A stretch of DNA of 64,000 nt from Sunxiuqinia rutila (GCF_050589705.1 NZ_JBNGOT010000011.1:83882-147881), one strand, 5' to 3'. Counted from the stretch's first letter, positions 18,474-27,550 are shown. Numbers and translations are program-made. The notes: a model not told the origin generated them from the sequence alone.

Positions 18474-21400
18474 TTATAGATTTAAGTTTAGACCAAAAGA
18501 GATCGTTCTGTATTGTGGATAAGTCCATCCCAAATTCTCAGGATCAATTCCTTCTGGAAGATGATCGAACGTAAACAGGTTTTCTCCACTAAAAAACACC
18601 TTGACATTATTTAAACGAATTCTATTCAGAATGCTTTTGGGTAAGCTGTAGCTAAGTGTGATATTCTTGACACGTAAATAAGCGGCATTACTCAGGAATT
18701 TATCCGACACCCGTTGATTGGATCCCTGTGAACTTCCGGCATTCTCGTAGATACGCCCATAGTACGCATTTTGCGTATTTTCAGGTGTCCAGATTTTGCC
18801 AACCTGGTCGGCGTAAACGGTACCATATTGACTTGCCATAGGGAAAATAATATTTCCACCTATCCAGGCATCCCGTTTTCCAACCCCTTGCAGGATAAAA
18901 GACAATCCAAAATTTTTCCAGTCTGCTGAACCATTTACGCCATACTGGTAGCGAGCACGATTGTTACCAATAACCTTTCGGTCGCCCGGATTACTTACAG
19001 TATTATCCCCCGTATCAATTCTATTTTCACTGGTTTCATCATCCATTAAGTTTTTAAACTTAATGTCTCCTTCATGAGAGGTAATCCCCCTGATACTAAC
19101 AACATCACTATTTAAAGCCCCGTTTGCATCAAAGTCATCTGCGGTATAAAAACCATCAGTCACATAGCCCCAAATCTCACCAATCTCCTGCCCTTCATAA
19201 TAGGGTGCAGATAATAATTTGGTCTCATTTTTATACTTCGTAATCGTTGAACGGGAATCATAAATGTTAAATCCAAGCCCATATTTCACATTGCCGACAT
19301 TACCTTTCCACTTAAGTGCAAACTCCCAACCATTGGTCTTCATATCAGCAGCATTTTGCTTAGGTGCAGTTGCTCCGGCAACAGCAGGAAGTTCTTCGGC
19401 TGGCCCCAACATTCCGAGGGTGTTGCGCTGAAAAATATCAAACGAACCACTGAGTTTGTTATTTAGGAAGCCAAAGTCAAGCCCTCCGTTAACCGTATTT
19501 ACCTCTTCCCAGGTATAATTAGCACGAACCATTGGCAAACCGCCCATGGTTTGAGGAATAAGACCATTATAGATCCAGTTACCATCAACAACGGGGAAGG
19601 TAGGCAGGAAGCCATAGTTCCCAATATTCTGGTTACCCAGCGTTCCGTATGAGCCTCTTAACTTTAATAAAGAAATGGTTCTTTTCGTTGACTCCATGAA
19701 TGATTCTTTTGCGAGATTCCAAGCGGCTGACACCGATGGGAAAAAACCAGCACGAAAATCAGTAGGGAACTTGGAAGACAGGTCATAACGGCCATTAAAC
19801 TCGACAAAATATTTCTGCGCATAGTTATAATTAAATCTGAAAAAGCCACCTCTAAGGGCATACTCATTGTAGCCATCGCTAGTCTCTGGTGGCGTTAACC
19901 CATTGGTTCCACTCAAAGAAGGAAGCTCATTATTAATCATATTGAATGCCTTTGAATACAAGTATCTGTAATCATTGTATTCCTGGTTGTAGCCAATGAC
20001 TCCTGACAGGTTATGCGACTCTCCTATTGTTCGTTCGTAATTAGCAAAAGCATTGATCGTTGTGTATTTTGTTGTAGCCCTTGATGTTGAAAACGGACTG
20101 GTCGTGGTTGATGGTTTTATACTCTCAGCTAATCCTTGGTGAACCTGAAAATAGTTGGCATAATCCTGATTATCCGTCAAACCAATTTGGTAGGAATATT
20201 CGAAAATAGCTTTTAAGCCTTTTAACGGCTTAATCTCAGTACGTGAAAAAATCCGAGTATTATCACTCACCCTTTCTGACACATCAACTTCTTTGATGAT
20301 GTTAGCCGGAGTCATCACCAGATACTCATCTCCATCTGTTCCGTATGGCAGCGAACTATCCGGATGATAAGAGGGAAGATTAGTTGGCCACAGCCCTAAC
20401 TCACTACTTCCGTCCAGATGAGGATATTGCTTATCACCAGTATTGTATTTAATATCCAGAGATGTTGTTAACCATGATGTAATGTCTCCACTCACGTAAG
20501 AAGAAACATTGGTTCTTTTAAACGCATCTTTGTTCGTGACCAAAATACCGTCTTCATCGGTATAACCAAAAGAAATTCGATAATTGATTTTTTCACTTCC
20601 TCCATGCACCGAGATGTTATGTGTTTGTTTCCACGATGGTTCAAACATATCGCCCATCACATCGGTTTGTTTCAGAAAGTACTTGGTTCCATTGGCTTCG
20701 GTCCAGCCCAGCGGATAGGCTGCCGGATTATTTCGGTAGTCCTGAAGTAAATCAACATAAGTATCAATATTTTGCCCCGACCAGATAGATGAATACTCTC
20801 CATCCTTTAATGTTTGAATCATATCGGAAGGTGCAGCCAGTTCCGGAAGACCATTCACGGTTGATATCGCAAAATTATTGTTGTAGCTAATTGAAAGATT
20901 CTCATCTCGCTTCCCTTTTTTTGTTGTAATCAAAATGACTCCAAAAGATGCACGAGCCCCATAAATGGCAGCCGAAGAAGCATCCTTTAAGATAGAAATA
21001 CTCTCGATATCATCCGGATTAATTAGGTATAAGTCATTATAAACAACATTATCGACCAACACCAGCGGAGCACCGCCATTAATTGACTCCAAGCCTCTGA
21101 TATTAAAATTATTTCCACCTCCTGGAATCGCTGAGGATGAAGAAGTGAAGCCCGGAACAGCACCTTGTAAAATGGTTCCCAGTCCAGTAACCGGACGGTC
21201 ACCCAAAACTTCCTCCATTTTCACAGCAGAAACAGCTCCCGTCAGGTTTACTTTTTTCTGGGTTCCATACCCTACGGCAACCACTTCTTCAATGCCAATC
21301 GCATCCTCCACCATGGTAATATTAAGCACGCTTTTGCCCGAAACAGCCATTTCTTCTGTTCTCATTCCCACAAAAGAAAAAACCAAAATGGCATCTGCCG

Positions 21401-21917
21401 GAACATCTTTAATCGTATAGTTTCCGTCAAAATCAGAAATGGTTCCCTGAGTAGTTCCTTTAACAATCACAGTTACGCCGGGAAGTGGTTGGCCTGAAGA
21501 ATCGGTTATTTTCCCGGATACTGCTTGTGCTTGCTGAACAACTGACTCCGAGTTCAGATTGGTTAAAATAATCTGTCTCTCTCTAATCAGAAACCGGGTA
21601 TTTGTTTGGTCAAACAGCTCATCCAAAATTGCTTCTACTTTTTGCTGTTTGACCTCCAGGTTGACCTTCCGATCAACATTGATCAGATCCTGGTTGTAGA
21701 GAAAATAATAGTCCGACTGGTTTTCAATTTCATTTAACACATCAACCAAACGCACATTTTTTAGATTCATTGACATACGGGCCTGCTGCGAGAAACTGTT
21801 TAGTGCCGAAACCTGTAATATGCCAGTCAATAGAAATAAAACGATTAAACGCATAATCCTAAATGTTTTTTTTAGGGCACACCAATAGAGTGCCCCACTT
21901 CTTTGTAATTTTTTCAT
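18474..21917 (-). CDS. susC: SusC/RagA TonB-dependent receptor with STN signalling domain
   Basis: Outer-membrane importer of 1147 residues. After a long signal region (to about residue 45) comes an STN domain (about 46-120; MNLKNVRLVDVLNEIENQSDYY), then a carboxypeptidase-regulatory-like beta-sandwich (about 133-203; GKITDSSGQPLPGVTVIVKG), and a plug starting EEVVAVGYGTQKK (211-222). The C-terminal barrel ends in LNLNL. The STN domain is found in receptors that pass a ligand signal through the periplasm to a FecR anti-sigma factor. The neighbours are exactly that: fecR and an ECF sigma lie directly upstream. The predicted role is TonB-driven uptake of the glycan and signalling of its presence. 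Confidence 0.95.
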   Translation of the reverse strand: MKKLQRSGALYWCALKKTFRIMRLIVLFLLTGILQVSALNSFSQQARMSMNLKNVRLVDVLNEIENQSDYYFLYNQDLINVDRKVNLEVKQQKVEAILDELFDQTNTRFLIRERQIILTNLNSESVVQQAQAVSGKITDSSGQPLPGVTVIVKGTTQGTISDFDGNYTIKDVPADAILVFSFVGMRTEEMAVSGKSVLNITMVEDAIGIEEVVAVGYGTQKKVNLTGAVSAVKMEEVLGDRPVTGLGTILQGAVPGFTSSSSAIPGGGNNFNIRGLESINGGAPLVLVDNVVYNDLYLINPDDIESISILKDASSAAIYGARASFGVILITTKKGKRDENLSISYNNNFAISTVNGLPELAAPSDMIQTLKDGEYSSIWSGQNIDTYVDLLQDYRNNPAAYPLGWTEANGTKYFLKQTDVMGDMFEPSWKQTHNISVHGGSEKINYRISFGYTDEDGILVTNKDAFKRTNVSSYVSGDITSWLTTSLDIKYNTGDKQYPHLDGSSELGLWPTNLPSYHPDSSLPYGTDGDEYLVMTPANIIKEVDVSERVSDNTRIFSRTEIKPLKGLKAIFEYSYQIGLTDNQDYANYFQVHQGLAESIKPSTTTSPFSTSRATTKYTTINAFANYERTIGESHNLSGVIGYNQEYNDYRYLYSKAFNMINNELPSLSGTNGLTPPETSDGYNEYALRGGFFRFNYNYAQKYFVEFNGRYDLSSKFPTDFRAGFFPSVSAAWNLAKESFMESTKRTISLLKLRGSYGTLGNQNIGNYGFLPTFPVVDGNWIYNGLIPQTMGGLPMVRANYTWEEVNTVNGGLDFGFLNNKLSGSFDIFQRNTLGMLGPAEELPAVAGATAPKQNAADMKTNGWEFALKWKGNVGNVKYGLGFNIYDSRSTITKYKNETKLLSAPYYEGQEIGEIWGYVTDGFYTADDFDANGALNSDVVSIRGITSHEGDIKFKNLMDDETSENRIDTGDNTVSNPGDRKVIGNNRARYQYGVNGSADWKNFGLSFILQGVGKRDAWIGGNIIFPMASQYGTVYADQVGKIWTPENTQNAYYGRIYENAGSSQGSNQRVSDKFLSNAAYLRVKNITLSYSLPKSILNRIRLNNVKVFFSGENLFTFDHLPEGIDPENLGWTYPQYRTISFGLNLNL

Positions 21918-22011
21918 AAATTTACGGTTGTAGAGTTGTTAATAAATTTGCTGTAGTGACTCTGCAATTTGTCAGGGAAGTGTTGGTAGCACTTTCCTGA
22001 TTTGCTTTTAA

Positions 22012-23028
22012 TTATCGCCTTTCGATAATGATTTTCTTTTTCATATATGTTCCATCTTTATTTAGTTTACGTTCTTCCATTCGATATTTCATGGGGGTTG
22101 TTAACGAAATCATCCGAAGGATTTCATCCAATTGTTCATCCTTAAACGTGGCTCTAAAGTTGTAAGCCTGTAGTTGTTCATCCCGAATCTCAAAATCGAC
22201 ATTGTACCAACGAGCCAGTTTCTTTACAACCTCTGACAAGGGTTCTCCATCAAATCGCAAAAGTCCCTTGGTCCAGCTTGTATGCACGCTCGCATCAACC
22301 TGACTTACTGTTGCTTTATTTCCTAACAAGTCAAGTTCAAATTTCTCATCGGGTTTCATCGTATAGGTCAGCTGATCATTCCTGTCAAGAATCTGCACCT
22401 TCCCTTGCTGTAGTACTACATTGACTGCCGTTTCATCAGCATAAGCTGCTACGTTGAAAGAAGTCCCGAGCACCTGCACCGTCAGTGCATCTGTTTTGAC
22501 CCGAAAAGGTTGGTTCGCTTGATGGACAACTTCAAAATAAGCTTCCCCTTCAAGTTCAACATCACGATTTTCTGAAAACACCACCGGATAGCTTAACTTC
22601 GACCCGCCATTCAACCAACCTGTTGACCCGTCAGGCAACACAAATTCGGTTCTTGATCCTGCCGGAGAATGGATGGTTGCCATTACATCCGTTGCGATTT
22701 TTGGGGCATGCAACATCCAAAGGGCTGCAGCCAGCAAAAAAGGAATAAACAAGACTGCTGCAACACGCTGATAGTATTTAAAAATCGACCTTCCTGTGGA
22801 TTCTTTCTTTTTAAGAGGAGTGCTTTGGAAGCGTTCCAACATAACCTGTAAGCCCGCACCGAGTGGCTGGTTGGCAGGCAGACTTTCCCAATGCGCCTGC
22901 ATTTCTCCAAGAAGATCAGCATCCTCCTCCGATTGAAATTGCTTCTTCACGTGTTTGTAATCCGTTCGGGAATAGCTCCCGCGAACAAACCGTCCTAATC
23001 TTTCTTTATCTATTGGCTTCTCTGACAT
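22012..23028 (-). CDS. FecR-family anti-sigma factor
   Basis: Single-span inner-membrane regulator of 338 residues. The cytoplasmic N-terminus (1-85) should hold the ECF sigma factor, and one helix (about 89-106, AAVLFIPFLLAAALWML) crosses the membrane. The periplasmic FecR domain begins near 115 with the standard SPAGSRTEFVLPDGSTGWLN (121-140). The C-terminal region (about 255-330; VKKLARWYNVDFEIRD) is DUF4974, which resembles the STN fold and would contact SusC. It lies between the sigma gene (193 bp upstream) and susC (94 bp downstream). Ligand binding to SusCD should release or activate the sigma factor through this protein. Confidence 0.93.
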   Translation of the reverse strand: MSEKPIDKERLGRFVRGSYSRTDYKHVKKQFQSEEDADLLGEMQAHWESLPANQPLGAGLQVMLERFQSTPLKKKESTGRSIFKYYQRVAAVLFIPFLLAAALWMLHAPKIATDVMATIHSPAGSRTEFVLPDGSTGWLNGGSKLSYPVVFSENRDVELEGEAYFEVVHQANQPFRVKTDALTVQVLGTSFNVAAYADETAVNVVLQQGKVQILDRNDQLTYTMKPDEKFELDLLGNKATVSQVDASVHTSWTKGLLRFDGEPLSEVVKKLARWYNVDFEIRDEQLQAYNFRATFKDEQLDEILRMISLTTPMKYRMEERKLNKDGTYMKKKIIIERR

Positions 23029-23221
23029 GAATTTTAGTGAAATTAATTCAAACTATTCACTCGTTATATCCTCACTTTTTGAAAACCCCTATTCTGATTG
23101 GATATTTTTTTATTTCAAGTATAAAGAAAAACGGCGAAGGGAGACAGGAAATAGAAGATGGGTGGATGCTAAATCACTAATGCATAAGGCTAAGCACAAG
23201 GGGTAAAGAGAAGAACAAAGC

Positions 23222-23830
23222 CTACAACTTATGAATTCGACTCCTCAAGAATAAAGAGAAAAACAAAAGGTCTCCGGGAAAGTCTTCGGCAAACCGACGC
23301 TTTAAATACTTCATGGCTTCGGTGATCTGATTTTCAACGGTTTTTACTGAAATGCCTAATTCATTCGCAATTTCAACCAACGATTTCCCATGCTTTTTGC
23401 GCTGAACGAACACGTTTTTTCTTCGTTCAGGCATCTCTGCTATAAATTGATCCAGCCGCTGAATAACCAGCTGATAGTTGTTTTCAAAATCGATCGGATC
23501 GCGCCCACTATCCAACTGATCAATCAGCTCCTCTTTGAACTGGTCAACCTGAGCTTTCCGATTAAATGATTTTTTGATGGAATTATAGGCAATGGTAAAT
23601 AAATATGATTGAAAAGAAGTATCTGTTTTTAGCCTTTCGCGGTTTTTCCAAACTTTCATAAAAACTTCCTGCACGATCTCTTCCGCCTCACTTTCCTGTT
23701 TCAAATAGGACACAGCAAACACAAACAGTTTCTGTCCATACTTCAAAAAAAGTTTTTCAAAAGCGGAATGATCTCCTTTTTGCAGTGAAAGCAGTAGTTC
23801 CGAGTCAATATCCCGAATGAAAGTTTTCAA
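23222..23830 (-). CDS. ECF RNA polymerase sigma factor of the PUL
   Basis: Bacteroidota-type ECF sigma factor of 202 residues. Region 2 (about 20-90; FEKLFLKYGQKLFVFAVSYL and EAEEIVQEVFMKVW) binds core enzyme and the -10 element. Region 4 (about 130-185; VEIANELGISVKTVENQITE) holds the helix-turn-helix for the -35 element. The C-terminus continues into about 15 hydrophobic residues (LLFFSLFLRSRIHKL) beyond the usual end, common in this subgroup. It probably directs transcription of fecR-susCD and the downstream enzymes under FecR control. The ATG at 23830 gives the canonical start; 163 non-coding bases separate it from the next sulfatase gene upstream. Confidence 0.93.
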   Translation of the reverse strand: MKTFIRDIDSELLLSLQKGDHSAFEKLFLKYGQKLFVFAVSYLKQESEAEEIVQEVFMKVWKNRERLKTDTSFQSYLFTIAYNSIKKSFNRKAQVDQFKEELIDQLDSGRDPIDFENNYQLVIQRLDQFIAEMPERRKNVFVQRKKHGKSLVEIANELGISVKTVENQITEAMKYLKRRFAEDFPGDLLFFSLFLRSRIHKL

Positions 23831-23993
23831 TAGTTAGTAGTTTTAAAGCTATAAAGAAATAAAAAATGAATCAGCCGTAAAAAGTAAATCTCAGAAAATA
23901 AGTTTCTAAAATCACAAACAAATCTCTAGATGCTCATTAAGTGTGTTTTACCAATCACCTTTCCATTCATACTTAAAAAAGACCGCTACGCAA

Positions 23994-25304
23994 CTATTGA
24001 ATCAATTGATCTTCCTTTTCCAGGTCTTCCTGCATCTGCTTGAAAATATCAGGATGCTCATCAATCACATTTTTGTGTTCTCCGAGGTCTATTCCAAGCT
24101 GATACAATTGAGGTGAAAAAGCTACGCTATCCTTACTCCATCCCCGGCTCTTCTGAACATGCAACTTCCACTCTCCTTCGCGTATAGCTTCTGGCTGTCC
24201 GTTGCGCGCATAATAAAGAAAAGGCCTTGGTGCCAGTTTTGTTTCTTCCGGATTTTTCAAAAGTTCGAGAAGGCTAATCCCATCAAAACGTCTTTTTTGC
24301 GAGCCAGCATCTTCAAGAATATCAACAAAGGTTGGAAACAAGTCCATCAACGTAACCATCTCATCAGACACTTTATTCGCTGGAATTTCCTGTGGCCATG
24401 CAATCAATCCGGGAACACGTTGCCCTCCTTCCCAAGTCGTTGCTTTTGTGCCTCGCAACGGCCTTGCTGAACGATTGGATATCGGGCCATTATCCGAAGA
24501 AAACACAACAATTGTATTTTCGTAAATATGCTCCTCTTTCAATGTGCGGATGATTTCGCCCATGCTCCAGTCCAGTTCCATGATGACATCACCATACAAG
24601 CCCAGCTTGCTTTTTCCGTCAAATTGCTCACTAACATGGAGTGGCGTGTGTGGCATGTTATGGGCCAAATAAATAAAAAATGGCTCTTCCCCCCGATTCT
24701 TGATCAGCTGAATACTTTCTTCGGTGTACCTCTTGGTCAGGTAACGCTGATCCGGCCCTTCTTCTATGATATCTTCATTGCGGTATACCGGCAAAGGTGG
24801 AGATTGAAAATTATTGTGTCGATAAAAATGCCCGTCCATATCGTTGGAATAAGGGACACCATAAAAATAATCGAATCCTTGACGATTAGGCATAAACTCA
24901 GGCTGATGTCCAAGATGCCATTTCCCAATGCAAGCTGTTGAATAACCATTGTCTTTAAACAATTCGGCCAGCGTATAACTTTCTGGCGACAATCCATGCG
25001 TTGAATAAGGAAAGATCACGGCTTCATGCAAATTGGACCTTTTAGGATACAAGCCTGTTAACAGGCCTGCTCGCGATGGTGTGCACACCGTAGCCGGTGC
25101 ATACAAGCTGGTAAATCGAATGCCGCTCTCGGCTAAAGCATCCAAATGAGGCGTTTCAAACCCGGTTGCTCCGAAACATCCCAGATCCGAGTAGCCTTGA
25201 TCATCTGTAAAAAAGACAATTACGTTCGGCTTTTCATCATTCTGACGACAGCCAAACAAAGCAACAAGCAAGGTAAAAAAAACAGTAGACCTTCGTATAT
25301 GCAT
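23994..25304 (-). CDS. Sulfatase (Cys-type, arylsulfatase/GALNS-like)
   Basis: A 436-residue S1 sulfatase with a lipoprotein-like signal (LVALFGC, Cys19). The formylglycine site is C74-T-P-S-R78 in VCTPSRAGLLTG, the most typical form of the motif. FFTDDQGYSD supplies metal ligands D34 and D35, GKWHLGHQPEF the next conserved lysine and histidine, and FSSDNGP the second acidic site. The overall sequence is closest in feel to N-acetylgalactosamine-6-sulfatase/arylsulfatase A, but substrate cannot be assigned from this. It is transcribed toward the ECF sigma gene and follows a structured terminator behind the GH97 remnant, so it may have its own promoter around 25310-25345. Confidence 0.88.
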   Translation of the reverse strand: MHIRRSTVFFTLLVALFGCRQNDEKPNVIVFFTDDQGYSDLGCFGATGFETPHLDALAESGIRFTSLYAPATVCTPSRAGLLTGLYPKRSNLHEAVIFPYSTHGLSPESYTLAELFKDNGYSTACIGKWHLGHQPEFMPNRQGFDYFYGVPYSNDMDGHFYRHNNFQSPPLPVYRNEDIIEEGPDQRYLTKRYTEESIQLIKNRGEEPFFIYLAHNMPHTPLHVSEQFDGKSKLGLYGDVIMELDWSMGEIIRTLKEEHIYENTIVVFSSDNGPISNRSARPLRGTKATTWEGGQRVPGLIAWPQEIPANKVSDEMVTLMDLFPTFVDILEDAGSQKRRFDGISLLELLKNPEETKLAPRPFLYYARNGQPEAIREGEWKLHVQKSRGWSKDSVAFSPQLYQLGIDLGEHKNVIDEHPDIFKQMQEDLEKEDQLIQ

Positions 25305-25346
25305 GGTAAGCGATTTGGGTTAAAGCTAACTGCAAAGTACTAAAAC

Positions 25347-25428
25347 AAAAGCCAATCCCTATAGCTTTCAAAGGAAAGATTCCGTTTTTACAGGAATGAC
25401 CTCCGTTGTGCTATAAAGATTGGCTTTT
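25347..25428 (-). terminator. Long structured terminator after the GH97 remnant (element B)
   Basis: Same outer arms as element A: AAAAGCCAATC (25347-25357) and GATTGGCTTTT (25418-25428). The inner stem is different: TATAGC (25360-25365) with GCTATA (25410-25415), then ATTCC (25379-25383) with GGAAT (25393-25397). On the minus strand the hairpin is followed by TTTTGTTTT. Short matches to element A continue upstream on the transcript (GAAATAGCT, AATTGCA, AGCGTTTG), so the two 3' regions look related. Confidence 0.65.
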
Positions 25429-25486
25429 AAACTTTTGTCAAACGCTTTTCGAATTTGACTTAGTTGTAAGCTGCAATTATTTTGAG

Positions 25487-25772
25487 CTATTTCTTTTTAA
25501 TAATAGCTGTCCATCCACCTCCGGGAGCCATTTTAACATTGACTTTTGAAGCAGAATTAACGTCCTGGCTTTCCTGTGCAAAGTCGGCTGCATGCTTGTC
25601 GGCATTCACTCCATCTTTCCATACACTTTTATTTCGTTGAATAAAATCGATGGCGGCTTTAGCACAGACTCCTGTTAATGATTCTGATGCTTTCGTATTA
25701 ACTGATAAATCCTTAGCAGGCAAACAGGCATTTCAGAATACAAATAATGGTCCAATAACTTACTTTTTTCAT
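25487..25772 (-). pseudogene. Remnant of a GH97 glycosidase gene (signal peptide plus C-terminus)
   Basis: An ATG at 25772, only 5 bases after the upstream sulfatase stop, opens a signal-peptide-like sequence MKKVSYWTIICILKCLFAC that hits a stop at once. In another frame a 78-residue stretch (25487-25723) continues to a TAG. Its end, VWKDGVNADKHAADF followed by VNVKMAPGGGWTAII, matches the last beta domain of family GH97 enzymes (the xDGxNAdxxAxDY and MAPGGG motifs). About 550 residues of catalytic domain are missing. I read it as a GH97 gene with an internal deletion that also broke the frame. The identity of the middle residues (about 1-32 of the stretch) is unclear. A small secreted protein arising by frameshifting is possible but unlikely. 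Confidence 0.65.
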
Positions 25773-25777
25773 TGATA

Positions 25778-27217
25778 CTATTTTTTAGCAGTTCGCTCCT
25801 TATACTTTTTTGCTGCCACATAATTCTGAATTTTACCACCAAAAGGAAATCCTTCAGTATCTATTCTACTCTCTTTAAACAGCTTTTTTATCTGTTCAAT
25901 AAGTTCGGGATGATCACTTGCCACATTTGTTGTCTCAAACAAGTCCTCTTCCAGGTTATAGAGTTCAATGGGAGATTCAACGCCATACCTCACTCCTTTC
26001 CATTTACCAATACGTACAGCTTGCCTAAAACCACCATCCGGAAGCTTAGTTCCCCAGCCATCAATTTGTAGCTCCCAATACAAATATTCGTGCTTGGGCT
26101 GCTCCTTTCCGGTCAATTCAGGTAAAAACGAAATTCCATCTGTTTGTTGGGGAGCATCAATTCCGGCAATTGCAGCCAAGGTTGGCATAAAGTCTTGGAA
26201 CGATCCCACATGTTCAGACACCGTACCTTGTTCGATTTTATCTTTCCAATAAGCAATCAGAGGTATACGAATTCCCCCTTCATACATGTCTCGCTTATAC
26301 CCTTTCAATCCTCCACAGCTATTAAAAAAACGGTGGTCATGCCCACCTTCCCGATGTCCTCCATTATCGCTGGTGAAGAAAACCACGGTATTATCCAATT
26401 CGCCTGTCTCCTCCAATCTTTTTAATAGTCGTCCTATTTGTTTATCGAGTAAAGTAATACGAGCTGCATGTCGTCGCTCGGTTTCCGGCCACTCCTGATC
26501 TGCATACAATTCCTTATTTCGGGTATAACGCTCATGCCCATGAGGAATCCGATATGACATGGTTATAAAAAAAGGTTTATTCTCTTCTTTTTGATCCAGG
26601 TAATCCAAGACAAAATTGGTACGAAACTCATCGATACAGTCGTATTCTTCCTGATCATAAAGAATGGAATCATGGTCTATGTTGATCCAATGTACCAGTT
26701 CATCATAGCTTTTCCCACCAAACCGGGAAGACCATTGCTCCTGTATCGCATAATCAAATCCCCGGTTCATCGCCCAGGTTGATTCATCATTCGGATCATC
26801 CAAATGCCACTTGCCAATAAACGCAGTTTGATAACCTGCTCCTTTCATCATTTCCCCCAGGGTTAGCTCATCTTTCTTTAAGGGCACTCTTTTCCAAATA
26901 TCATTATCATAAATCCCGCTGTTTCCACGGATACTAGCATGCCCCGCATGTTTCCCAGTCATTAATACAGCACGGGAAGGAGAGCATACAGAAGACCCCG
27001 CATAAAAACTGGTAAATCGGACTCCTTGTTGAGCCAGACTATCCAGTACGGGGGTTTTTATTTGTTGCTGCCCATAACTTCCCAGTTCTCCATAGCCCAT
27101 ATCATCAGCTAAAAGAAAAAGGATATTGGGCTTTTTGTCTGGAACTTTCTGCTGGTTCTCACATGAAAGTATCAAAGCTCCTCCCAGTAGAATCAAACTT
27201 ATATGTAAATTATTCAT
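25778..27217 (-). CDS. Sulfatase (Cys-type), upstream member
   Basis: A 479-residue lipoprotein (ALILSC, Cys19) of the S1 sulfatase family. The formylglycine motif is C78-S-P-S-R82 in VCSPSRAVLMTG, followed by KHAGHASIRGN, a form common in arylsulfatase A-like enzymes of Bacteroidota. LLADDMGYGELG gives the metal pair D38-D39, GKWHLDDP the conserved Lys-His, and TSDNGGH the second acidic site. It carries the usual C-terminal subdomain ending in basic residues. The GH97 remnant starts 5 bases after its stop, showing that this sulfatase and the lost GH97 enzyme once formed an operon. No other intact gene lies upstream on this strand. Confidence 0.88.
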   Translation of the reverse strand: MNNLHISLILLGGALILSCENQQKVPDKKPNILFLLADDMGYGELGSYGQQQIKTPVLDSLAQQGVRFTSFYAGSSVCSPSRAVLMTGKHAGHASIRGNSGIYDNDIWKRVPLKKDELTLGEMMKGAGYQTAFIGKWHLDDPNDESTWAMNRGFDYAIQEQWSSRFGGKSYDELVHWINIDHDSILYDQEEYDCIDEFRTNFVLDYLDQKEENKPFFITMSYRIPHGHERYTRNKELYADQEWPETERRHAARITLLDKQIGRLLKRLEETGELDNTVVFFTSDNGGHREGGHDHRFFNSCGGLKGYKRDMYEGGIRIPLIAYWKDKIEQGTVSEHVGSFQDFMPTLAAIAGIDAPQQTDGISFLPELTGKEQPKHEYLYWELQIDGWGTKLPDGGFRQAVRIGKWKGVRYGVESPIELYNLEEDLFETTNVASDHPELIEQIKKLFKESRIDTEGFPFGGKIQNYVAAKKYKERTAKK

Positions 27218-27317
27218 CTGTACTTTTTAATATTAAATCCATCATCTTATCAAACAGATATTAGTGACAAGCTTGCTAAAGAAAATCACAAAAAAAACTC
27301 TGTGATGAATTGTCTAT

Positions 27318-27443
27318 TTATTTCAACTTAAAATACAACAGTTCATCCAGTGCTACATCAAACTCCAGGCTTTTCCCTCCTTTTACAATCTTGCCGGAGG
27401 GAGTTTCCCACTTACCTTTTGGTAACTGAACCAAGACTTTGAA
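27318..27443 (-). pseudogene. C-terminal tail of a lost glycosidase-like gene
   Basis: Read on the minus strand in one frame from about 27443 to a TAA at 27318, the sequence gives roughly 40 residues: KVLVQLPKGKWETPSGK, then IVKGGKSLEFDVALDELLYF and KLK. The pattern LPKGKW, a polar G-K, GGK and ALDxLxYF resembles the C-terminal beta domain of GH31-type and similar alpha-glycosidases. It has no start of its own and is fused, out of frame, to a sigma-factor fragment. The precise family is uncertain; that it is the end of a larger secreted enzyme is my inference. Confidence 0.5.
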
Positions 27444-27550
27444 AACTTATAGAGTCGCGGATAATAATGATTGAATAATTCTTCCAAAGCCTGCTGGTTA
27501 TTATCTGCAAGCTTCTTCAACACCTTATCCTGATTAAATTCTATATGCAT
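27432..27550 (-). pseudogene. Truncated ECF sigma factor gene
   Basis: From an ATG at 27550 about 36 codons encode MHIEFNQDKVLKKLADNNQ followed by QALEELFNHYYPRLYKFSKS. This is the start of region 2 of a Bacteroidota ECF sigma factor; compare the intact protein at 23222-23830, where FEKLFLKYGQKLF occupies the same place. After FSKS the frame runs into unrelated sequence and stops at 27383. All of regions 2.2-4 are missing. The break coincides with the start of the glycosidase-like tail, so a single deletion joined the two. A longer in-frame start seven codons upstream also exists but adds nothing recognisable. Confidence 0.65.

Noticed and set aside
10608..25428. Elements A and B as the terminal repeats of a transposon carrying the PUL
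   Set aside because: Both have the same orientation with respect to the genes ahead of them, show internal hairpins and U-runs of terminators, and no transposase or target duplication is present.
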